From Terriglobales bacterium (GTDB taxonomy: Bacteria > Acidobacteriota > Terriglobia > Terriglobales > Acidobacteriaceae): a DNA stretch of 64,000 bases. The notes under the pieces were generated by a model. The model made no database searches, was not told the origin of the DNA, and was given only the letters and a program-made list of their open reading frames with translations. The first letter of the stretch is position 1. Every line of letters begins with the position of its first letter. Of the stretch, positions 56,484 to 64,000 are shown piece by piece. The DNA lies in the NCBI GenBank assembly GCA_025980765.1, contig JAICXB010000002.1, forward strand, positions 120,758 to 184,757. Reading direction: 5' to 3'. The translations under genes and the position numbers were made by a program.

Positions 56484-58586
56484 ATGCCTAAAGTAATCCA
56501 TGCGGCTTGCTCGCACGACTGTCCCGACTCATGCGGCGTGCTGATTTCGGTTGACGATCTCGGACGCGCCACGCGTCTGCGCGGCGATCCTAACCATCCG
56601 GTGACGCGTGGATTTCTTTGCGCCAAAGTAGCAAAGTATCTCGACCGCGTTTACTCGCCCGGCCGCGTTCTCTATCCCATGCGCCGTACGGCGCCGAAGG
56701 GAAAGGGCGTCCGCAATGGCGAGAGTCCGTCAGAAGTCTTTGAGCGCATATCGTGGGAAGACGCCTACCAGGAGATCGCGAAGCGCCTTTCAGAAATCAG
56801 TGAACGCTTTGGACCAGAGGCCATCCTGCCTTACTCATACGCGGGCAACATGGGAGTGCTCGGCTACGGATCGATGGACCGGCGCTTCTTTCATCGCCTC
56901 GGCGCATCGCAGCTTGATCGCACCATCTGCTCGACCGCCGGCGGCGAAGCGCTGATCTCAGTCCTCGGACGCAAAATCGGCACCGATACCGAGTTGTTTG
57001 CGAAAGCGAAGTACATCATTGCCTGGGGCGCGAACATCCACGGCAACAATGTGCATCTATGGCCCTTCATTGAGGAGGCGCGGCGCAAGGGCGCCAAGCT
57101 GGTGGTGATTGATCCTTATCGCACGCGCACCGCGCATTGCGCCGACTGGTACCTGCCGATCAATCCGGGAACAGATGCGGCACTGGCACTCGGCTTAATG
57201 CACGTAATCATTGCCGAGAATCTGCACGACGCTGATTACGTCTCAAAGTACACGCACGGCTTTGAAGAACTGGCAAAGCGCGCGCAGGAATATCCGCCGC
57301 ATCGCGTTGCCGAGTGGACTGGGATTCCCGCCGAAGACATCGTGAAGCTGGCGCGCGAATATGCCACTACCGCACCTGCGGCGATTCGCGTGAACTATGG
57401 CGTGCAGCGCAGTCAGAATGGCGGCACCGGGATTCGCGCGATCACCATGCTGCCGTGCATCACCGGAGCATGGAAGCACGCCGGCGGGGGAATCCAACTT
57501 TCGACCAGCGGCGCATTCAAGCTGAACAAGGATTTTCTCGAGCGTCCCGATTTGATGCAGCGCAGCCCGCTTGGCCGCACAGCGCGAGTGGTAAATATGG
57601 CCGAACTGGGGCGCGCGTTAACGAAGTTGGACCATCCGCCGGTGAAAGCGATCTTTGTATACAACTCTAATCCGGCGGCGATCGCGCCCAATCACAATGA
57701 CGTGGTGCGGGGATTGTGTCGTCCCGATCTATTCACCGTGGTGCACGAGCAGTTCTTCAGCGATACCACCGACTACGCCGACATCGTTCTGCCCGCGACC
57801 ACGTTCTTCGAGCACAAGGACCTGCAGAACGCATACGGGCACTATTATCTGCAGATCTCGAATCAAGCGATCGCCCCAATCGGTGAGGCCAAAAGCAATG
57901 TGCGGATGTTTGCCGAACTGGCGCAGCACATGGGCTTCGATGAGCCTTGTTTCCGCGAGACGGTGGACGAGATGATCGACGGCGCGCTGAATTCGTCCGA
58001 TCCATGGCTGCAAGGGATCACGCGCGAGCAATTGGAACGCGACGGGCATGTGCGCCTCAAGCTGGGCGCGCCGGAGTTTGTTCCCTTTGCTCAAGGAGGT
58101 TTTGCTACGGCAGACGGCAAGGCTCGGCTCTACAACGAAGATCTCGTACAGCTCGGCTTAGATCCGGTGGCGAAGTTCCTAGCGCCCACCGAGTCGCGGC
58201 ATTCCGAGCAGGCTCGCAAATATCCGCTGGAGCTGCTGGCGCGCAAGGCCGACAATTTTCTCAACTCGTCATTCTGCAATGTCTCCTCGGTGCAGCCGCT
58301 TGAGCCCAAAATGAACAGCCTGGAAATGAGCGCCGTCGATGCCGATCTGCGCGATATCGGAACCGGCGATGCGGTCCGCATCTTCAATGACCGTGGCGAA
58401 GTGCGACTCCGGGCTTTGGTCGACGGAGCCGTGCAGCCGGGGGTAGTCGCGACTCGGCTCAACTGGAGCAAGCTGATGCCCGACGGCGTAGGCGTGAACG
58501 CTCTGACCTCGGAGCGGCTGACCGACCTGGGCGGCGGCCCAACCTTCTATTCCTGCCTCGTGGAAGTAGAAAAGGTCGGGGATTGA
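56484..58586 (+). CDS. Molybdopterin-dependent oxidoreductase (DMSO reductase superfamily, [4Fe-4S] N-terminus)
   Basis: KVIHAACSHDCPDSCGVLISVDDLGRATRLRGDPNHPVTRGFLCAK..., AWGANIHGNNVHLWPFIEEARRKGAKLVVIDPYRTRTA. Confidence 0.93.
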   Translation: MPKVIHAACSHDCPDSCGVLISVDDLGRATRLRGDPNHPVTRGFLCAKVAKYLDRVYSPGRVLYPMRRTAPKGKGVRNGESPSEVFERISWEDAYQEIAKRLSEISERFGPEAILPYSYAGNMGVLGYGSMDRRFFHRLGASQLDRTICSTAGGEALISVLGRKIGTDTELFAKAKYIIAWGANIHGNNVHLWPFIEEARRKGAKLVVIDPYRTRTAHCADWYLPINPGTDAALALGLMHVIIAENLHDADYVSKYTHGFEELAKRAQEYPPHRVAEWTGIPAEDIVKLAREYATTAPAAIRVNYGVQRSQNGGTGIRAITMLPCITGAWKHAGGGIQLSTSGAFKLNKDFLERPDLMQRSPLGRTARVVNMAELGRALTKLDHPPVKAIFVYNSNPAAIAPNHNDVVRGLCRPDLFTVVHEQFFSDTTDYADIVLPATTFFEHKDLQNAYGHYYLQISNQAIAPIGEAKSNVRMFAELAQHMGFDEPCFRETVDEMIDGALNSSDPWLQGITREQLERDGHVRLKLGAPEFVPFAQGGFATADGKARLYNEDLVQLGLDPVAKFLAPTESRHSEQARKYPLELLARKADNFLNSSFCNVSSVQPLEPKMNSLEMSAVDADLRDIGTGDAVRIFNDRGEVRLRALVDGAVQPGVVATRLNWSKLMPDGVGVNALTSERLTDLGGGPTFYSCLVEVEKVGD

Positions 58587-58872
58587 GTTGAGAAGCGCCG
58601 TAAGGCCTTTGGAACCAACAATAAAGGCTGGCACAGATGCCGGGAATGTGGCACATCGGACGGATATTTCCTTATATCGAATGTTCGTGAAATCCGTGAC
58701 TTTCGCAAAACTCGTGCGAGCGACGGCCTTCGACCTTCTCTCCGCCCTATTGCTATTCTCTGCAACTCTCTCCCCCTCCGCGCTCATCGTAATCTGCTGG
58801 CCGTAATTAGACGCTTGACAAGCGAATAACTGAGGCTAAAATCACCCGAAACCATACGTAAATTCCCGGAGT

Positions 58873-59079
58873 ATGAGCACTATCCATCCCACACCACCTG
58901 CGAAGTTTCCACCTCAGAGAATCAGCATGGAACAAGTCTGCAAGCATCCTCGGGTGCGTGTAGTCGCGCGCGAGGAAGACGCGGAATTTGTAGAGTGCCA
59001 GGAATGCGGAGAAGTCTTCGATTCGAGCGAGTTCAAAGACATGGCGATCGAAGACAAGGCCCGCGCCGCGGACCTCTAG
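58873..59079 (+). CDS. Small zinc-ribbon-like protein
   Basis: 68 aa with EQVCKHPRVRVV...EFVECQECGEVFDSSEF. Confidence 0.5.
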   Translation: MSTIHPTPPAKFPPQRISMEQVCKHPRVRVVAREEDAEFVECQECGEVFDSSEFKDMAIEDKARAADL

Positions 59080-59156
59080 CCGCCCTCAAGATTCTCGAAA
59101 ATACCCTCGCCAGGAACGCCGCAGTCGGAGTGTCTTCGGCCTGCGTGATGAGTGCC

Positions 59157-59220
59157 ATCTGCGGTAGCAGATGGGTGCCACTCGCAGACCCGCCCGCTAC
59201 CGCGGGCGGTACTGATTGAA
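59157..59220. repeat. REP-like hairpin pair
   Basis: ccatctgcggtagcagatggg ... cccgcccgctaccgcgggcggtactgattg. Confidence 0.7.
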
Positions 59221-59238
59221 TCCGCGGGTAACCCGGCT

Positions 59239-61764
59239 TTATGGTGCGGTCAAGATCGACTGGTGCGGATCGATCACGAGTTTGCGCGTGCCCGCCGGCA
59301 CCTTCAGCGAGATGGAGGTCTCCGGGCCATCGGCAAACACTCGCGCAAGAAAACGCAATTTGCCCTTTCCCGTTTCGGCATACACCGGCACCGCTGTCAC
59401 CAGCTCCTCGGGAGCATCCATCTGCGAGAGTTTGGCCGTAGCGTGGAGTCCGCCGCCTTTCATCTGGAGGTGTAAGCCCGAGAGCTCATAGCGCGGCGTG
59501 GCCGTGCCGTTCACCCAGCCATCGAAGAACCATTGCAGTGATGGCTTGCCTTCGTAATAGAGCGATTTCGGCAGCACCCGCTCAAACGCCTGCTGCAGGT
59601 CTTGCGTGCTCATCTGCTTGCCGGAAAAATCGCGCTGGAGCCCTCGCAGAACGGAAAAGAACAATTCGTCTGATCCGCTGCCATCTCGAAACAGTTCGCG
59701 CAGCATGTGCACGAGCCAAGTGCCGCGCCCATAGCAGATCAGATCGTATCCCAGCGGAAATGCCGATGAGTTGAGCCGGTACCCAAGCGTCACCGGTCCA
59801 GCTTCATAGTTGTGCTTGCCCTCGGGACTGTTCTGCGCCAGCTTGGCGCGATAGTAGTTCAGCACCTGACGAAAATCCTTCGCGTCCTCACTCTCGAAGC
59901 TGAGCATCGCGGAGTAGTTGGCCAGCGCCTCTGAAAGCCACTGGTCGCGGTAGGTGGTCCAGTACACCGAGTCGCCCCACCACTGGTGGGCGGTTTCATG
60001 GCGCGCCATAAGCGTGTTAAACAGAAGCTTGTCAAAAGCGGCATCTGCGGCGGCCGGACGCTCTTGTTGCGGAACGAAGACATAGCTGGAAAGAAATACC
60101 AGGCCGGGCCATCCTTGACTTTCGGGCCCGGGCATCTGCGTCAGCGCCAATGTGCTGTAAGGGAATGCTCCGATTCGCGGACTTAAATAGTCGATGGCTG
60201 CTGCCGCTTCTTCGGCGACGACTTGTCCCGCGGGCTTGGGAGGCAGCCCCGGCACTTGCACCTGGATCCGCTGGCCGGGGCGGCGCAAAGTCGGCGCGGG
60301 CTCGGTAATGGTGCGCGCCGGGGCGGCGAAGCCGCGCTCCACCCCCGATGCGGCATAACTGTCAACTTCCACCTTGCCCGCCCGCACCTCCGACTCCTGA
60401 TAGTGTCCCAAATTGAAGCCGGCAATCGGAATGGGACGTTCCGAGATCCAGTGTGAGACCTGCTGCCCGGCCACGTTCTCTAGTTTGGTCCGCTTGCCGG
60501 TGGCCACCAGGGTCCATTCCGGGGGGCAGTGGAACTCAAGATCGACACTCGCCATGTCGAGTCCCAAATTGGGATACCACGTCCCGCGGGCGCCCACATA
60601 GAGCAGTCCCCCGCCGGCGTCGGAGAGCACCGAACCGGAATAGGAGAAATCCAATTTGATCTTTTCTCCCATAACTGGAGCGCGCGGCAGGATCACCGCC
60701 ACCACATCGTTGCCCTTGCGTGCGACGCTGGAGCCCTCCAGCGCCTCGTTCTGCAGGAACTCGACTGGCTGCCCGTTCCAGGTGATGCGCGAGACTTTCA
60801 GGTAGCGCGACAATTCGAAAATCAGCCCGCGCATGTCTGGTCTTGACACCGCGAGTTCCACCTCGACCTCGCCATCCAGCGAGTCCGGCGGGCGAACATT
60901 CGCCTTGATGCGAAAGCTGCTGGCATGCGCCGGCGGAGGCGAAGGCGCGCGTTGACGATGCGACCGCGACTGAAACGACGTCCACAGGTTGTAATAGGTC
61001 GCGCCGCCTCGAGCGTGTGCAATTTGCCCCGCGCTGATTTGCTCGGCGGCGGTTTCGTCGTAAAACACGTCAAACAACCCATGCACCACCCCGCTAATCC
61101 GGGCATGCAGGTAACGTTCGCTGCTCGGGCCGCTTGCCGGCGTGTTTACGTAAGCCAGCAATAGCCTGAGCGCGTCGCTTTGCGACAGGTCTTTCATCAC
61201 CCCAGTGGACTGTTCTACCAATTCGGGATTCGAGTCCTGGCGCAGTCCGGGCGACAGTTGCTCAAAAAACCGGTCGTCAAAGAAGCGGAAATAAGCGGAA
61301 GTGAACTTCTCCTCCAGCACGGCCGCCCCGGTGAACAGGGCCAGGGAAGATCTTTCCCCCTGATCGGGCGGGATCAGAAGAACGTCGCCATCGCCCACAA
61401 ACAGCGCTGCGGTGACTCGGCCGGCGACTGTCTCGCCGGCAATCAGCCAGCCATCATTCAGAGAAAAGTGCAGGTCCTCGCGATCGAAGGCGGCATCGCG
61501 CACGCGATAAACCTTCGTGGCGTCCATGCCGGCGTCGCGCAAATGCAGGTAGAGCGCGGTGCTGGCAGAGGGAGCCGCCGGCTTGGCGCTCGTGGCGGTT
61601 TGCGCCCATCCCAGACAGGATTGCAGCGCCAAAAGGCACAGCACCAAAATGGGCTGAAATCCGGCCCGCCTGGTTACCAAGGTGACTATCTTCGCGGGCC
61701 CGGGCTGAGTGTGCCGGCAATCTGTGTTGCTAGAATCTCGGGCATTGAGTCGCCGATTCGCCAT
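59239..61764 (-). CDS. M1 family metallopeptidase (aminopeptidase N-like)
   Basis: HETAHQWWGDSVYW (HExxH) with downstream WLSEALANYSAML (third ligand Glu); start codon uncertain (61764 or a TTG near 61685). Confidence 0.88.
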   Translation of the reverse strand: MANRRLNARDSSNTDCRHTQPGPAKIVTLVTRRAGFQPILVLCLLALQSCLGWAQTATSAKPAAPSASTALYLHLRDAGMDATKVYRVRDAAFDREDLHFSLNDGWLIAGETVAGRVTAALFVGDGDVLLIPPDQGERSSLALFTGAAVLEEKFTSAYFRFFDDRFFEQLSPGLRQDSNPELVEQSTGVMKDLSQSDALRLLLAYVNTPASGPSSERYLHARISGVVHGLFDVFYDETAAEQISAGQIAHARGGATYYNLWTSFQSRSHRQRAPSPPPAHASSFRIKANVRPPDSLDGEVEVELAVSRPDMRGLIFELSRYLKVSRITWNGQPVEFLQNEALEGSSVARKGNDVVAVILPRAPVMGEKIKLDFSYSGSVLSDAGGGLLYVGARGTWYPNLGLDMASVDLEFHCPPEWTLVATGKRTKLENVAGQQVSHWISERPIPIAGFNLGHYQESEVRAGKVEVDSYAASGVERGFAAPARTITEPAPTLRRPGQRIQVQVPGLPPKPAGQVVAEEAAAAIDYLSPRIGAFPYSTLALTQMPGPESQGWPGLVFLSSYVFVPQQERPAAADAAFDKLLFNTLMARHETAHQWWGDSVYWTTYRDQWLSEALANYSAMLSFESEDAKDFRQVLNYYRAKLAQNSPEGKHNYEAGPVTLGYRLNSSAFPLGYDLICYGRGTWLVHMLRELFRDGSGSDELFFSVLRGLQRDFSGKQMSTQDLQQAFERVLPKSLYYEGKPSLQWFFDGWVNGTATPRYELSGLHLQMKGGGLHATAKLSQMDAPEELVTAVPVYAETGKGKLRFLARVFADGPETSISLKVPAGTRKLVIDPHQSILTAP

Positions 61765-63127
61765 CGCGCTGTGCGTCTTCTCCAGCCTCGCCGCCGCTGA
61801 CACCATTCACCTGAAGAATGGCCGGGCCATCCTCGCCGATTCCGTCCACGATGACGGAACCCGCGTGGAGTACAACGTCGGCGATGACACATATGCCATC
61901 CTGAAATCCTCGATCGATCATATAGACACCGGTGTTGGCTCTCCAAGTTCCGAGCGACTGGGCTCAGGCACGATCGACGTAGCCAGGCCGCAGGTAGATC
62001 AGGGGCAATTTGCAGAAGTGCCCAAGGGCAAGGTGACCGCGGAAATGCTGGCCGAGCTCGCGAAAGATGGCGACAAACGCGCTCTCGCCGCTGCACTGGT
62101 GGCAATGGCGGAAGAACAGCAGCAGGAAGGAAAATCGGACGAAGCGCGCGCCAACATGCAACGTGCTGTTGACCTGATGCCGGATGAACCGGCAGTAATG
62201 GCGTGGAACACCTGGCTGCTGCTCAAGACCGATCGCGCCGCAGTCGCAGAATCCTATGCGGAAGACGCAGTGCGCAAGGCCCCGAAGTTCGCTGCGCTGC
62301 ACAAGCTGCTCGGCGTCGCGTATTACAACAATGACGAACTGCAAAATGCTCTTGACCAGTTTCAACTCGCGAAAGACTTGAGCTCCTCTCCCGATCCGGA
62401 ACTGGAGCATTACCTCAGCACCGTCACCCGCCAGGCGAACGCAGAATTGAAATTCCACCTCGACGGCAGCACCCACTTCAATATGCGCTTCGAAGGCGAC
62501 CAGGTTTCATTGGCGTTTCGCAAACAGCTGCTCGAGACCCTGGAGCGCCACTACGACGATCTGGTTTCGGAGCTGAATGTGACTCCTCGAGACGCGATCA
62601 CGGTGGTCCTGTATGCAAATCAGGCATATTTTGACGTCACGCAGGCGCCGAGCTGGAGCGGCGCTCTCAACGATGGCAAGCTGCGCATCCCGGTGGAAGG
62701 ACTCACACAGGTCACTCCCGACCTCTCGCGCGTGTTAAAGCATGAGTTGACCCACTCATTCATCAATCAGGCGGCGGCTGGACGCTGCCCGCATTGGTTG
62801 AATGAAGGCATTGCTCAGATGATGGAACCCAAAACCTCGGCGCAGTACAGGGCAGGCTTAGCAAGATTGTTCGCGTCGGGCAATCAAGCGCCTCTGAACC
62901 TCCTGGACGGCAGCTTCATGGGATTCAATCCCAGGCAGGCAGCGATTGCCTACGCCGAGTCCCTGGCCTACACGGAGTACATTCGCGACAAGTTCGGCAT
63001 GGCTGGCCTGACCAGCGCCCTGCGCTATTTGGGCGAGGGGCAAAGCCCGGAAGAAGCGCTCAAATCTTCAATTCATGAAGATTATGGCCAATTGCAACAG
63101 GACATGGCCCAGCAGCTGAGCCGGTAA
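61745..63127 (+). CDS. Secreted TPR plus peptidase-MA-like gluzincin protein
   Basis: Signal-like N-terminus (possible TTG start), TPR-like middle, LKHELTHSFINQAAAGRCPHWLNEGIAQMMEP. Confidence 0.8.
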   Translation: MSRRFAIALCVFSSLAAADTIHLKNGRAILADSVHDDGTRVEYNVGDDTYAILKSSIDHIDTGVGSPSSERLGSGTIDVARPQVDQGQFAEVPKGKVTAEMLAELAKDGDKRALAAALVAMAEEQQQEGKSDEARANMQRAVDLMPDEPAVMAWNTWLLLKTDRAAVAESYAEDAVRKAPKFAALHKLLGVAYYNNDELQNALDQFQLAKDLSSSPDPELEHYLSTVTRQANAELKFHLDGSTHFNMRFEGDQVSLAFRKQLLETLERHYDDLVSELNVTPRDAITVVLYANQAYFDVTQAPSWSGALNDGKLRIPVEGLTQVTPDLSRVLKHELTHSFINQAAAGRCPHWLNEGIAQMMEPKTSAQYRAGLARLFASGNQAPLNLLDGSFMGFNPRQAAIAYAESLAYTEYIRDKFGMAGLTSALRYLGEGQSPEEALKSSIHEDYGQLQQDMAQQLSR

Positions 63128-63160
63128 GAAGCTTCCAGCCGCCAGCTGCCGCGTCTTGGA

Positions 63161-63827
63161 GGCGCAGAGCGCCGCCAGAATTTAGCCCACGGCGCCAGCC
63201 GTGGGTACAATGTCGATCCAAATATTCTGAGTCCCGGAGGGACGGCACACATGAGTCATTCGTATTCACAGATTCTGGTTCATGGCACCTTCAGCACGGA
63301 AGAGCGCCGCAATCTCATCCGCGAAGACATGCAACCGCGCCTGTGGGCGTATATGAGCGCAACAGCGAAGAAAGACGGGGTACGCATGATTTCAGTAGGC
63401 GGAATCGCAAATCACGCGCATGTCCTGTTTGCTCTGCCGACAACGTTAACCCTAGCCACCGTTATGCGCAACCTCAAGTCAAACTCGTCGCGCTGGATGC
63501 GCGAGAACGGCTGCAAATTTTCCTGGCAGACCGGATACGGCGCATTCAGCATCGGGTATTCGCAGTTGAATGCCGTGGTCAGTTACATTCAGCGGCAGCC
63601 CGAACACCACAAACGCAGGAGCTTCGAGCAGGAGTTTGTTGCCCTGCTCAAGAAATATGGTGTGGACTACGATCCAAAATACGTTCTCGGATGAGTGTCG
63701 CCAGTTCGTTACCCATGGCTCACGCCATGGACAAAATTGTGACGTCCCTCCGGGACTCAGGATCTTGGAGGGGGACACTAAACCCATGGCTCGCGCCATG
63801 GGCTAAATTCTGGCGGCGCTCCGCGCC
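63161..63827 (+). mobile_element. REP-associated transposase element with inverted hairpin ends
   Basis: Left ggcgcagagcgccgccagaatttagcccacggcgccagccgtgggtac; right end reverse complement ggcgcggagcgccgccagaatttagcccatggcgcgagccatgggttt; transposase between. Confidence 0.85.
63251..63694 (+). CDS. Y1/HUH transposase (IS200-like, REP-associated tyrosine transposase type)
   Basis: HUH motif GGIANHAHVLFALP and catalytic-Tyr region SYIQRQPEHHKRRSFEQEF. Confidence 0.9.
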   Translation: MSHSYSQILVHGTFSTEERRNLIREDMQPRLWAYMSATAKKDGVRMISVGGIANHAHVLFALPTTLTLATVMRNLKSNSSRWMRENGCKFSWQTGYGAFSIGYSQLNAVVSYIQRQPEHHKRRSFEQEFVALLKKYGVDYDPKYVLG

Positions 63828-63855
63828 TCGATGATCCCCGGCCTTACGGAAGCGG

Positions 63856-64000
63856 CTAGCTGTGGTGTGTCAACACGTTGTTCCCATCGAGGCCGGAGCG
63901 ACTGATGGGTGGAGCGTTGGCCAGACTAGCATGCGGACGGTGCCAGTTGTACTGATGGAGCCAGGGGTCGAGCTCGGAACGACGAAGGTCGGAGTTGTGA
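63856..64000 (-). mobile_element. C-terminal part of an IS481-like (DDE) transposase, continues past window edge
   Basis: Minus-strand translation SDLRRSELDPWLHQYNWHRPHASLANAPPISRSGLDGNNVLTHHS*; typical YNWHRPHASL...PPISRL C-terminus. Confidence 0.8.

Noticed and set aside
58588-58806. ORF 58588-58806 (+) as a gene
   Set aside because: No ribosome-binding site or family features; overlaps the end region of the oxidoreductase locus and reads like chance coding.

Overview
The window looks like a chromosomal segment of a soil or environmental bacterium, probably Acidobacteriota. That assignment is an inference from gene content, the PaoABC-like operon and the style of the intergenic repeats; no 16S is present. 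Most of it is ordinary: cytochrome oxidase genes, recA, yhaM-like, surA-like, thiL, ddl, a three-subunit molybdenum hydroxylase, gltX, relA/spoT, polA, M24/M28/M1 peptidases, ccmC/ccmD, a ROK kinase, a GGDEF protein, an NtrC-type regulator, a cobalamin riboswitch with btuB, pyrD, serS, Fic, tonB, ompH/skp, murJ, frr and a molybdopterin oxidoreductase. The interesting layer is between and at the ends of genes. (1) A complete REP-associated (Y1/HUH) transposase unit at about 63161-63827 has near-identical ~48-bp inverted ends whose stems differ by compensatory base changes. A tandem array of six perfect hairpins at 15802-16012 uses similar boundary motifs with unrelated stem sequences. (2) About 15 intergenic elements are built from degenerate 7-12 bp words, mostly arranged as inverted arms. 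They often start exactly at, and seem to supply, the stop codon of the neighbouring gene (ctaG, thioesterase, ddl, gltX, pyrD, murJ), and one is nested inside another. (3) A dispersed ~215-250 bp element with ordered AACAGGGAA-type modules occurs three times. (4) Several genes are broken or eroded: an in-frame TAG in a SurA-like parvulin, a one-base frameshift in a DUF1990 gene, a PIN toxin cut to 13 codons behind an intact antitoxin, and orphan HicB-like and Phd-like antitoxins. No CRISPR array, rRNA or tRNA was recognised. All family assignments come from reading motifs; no database search was run.
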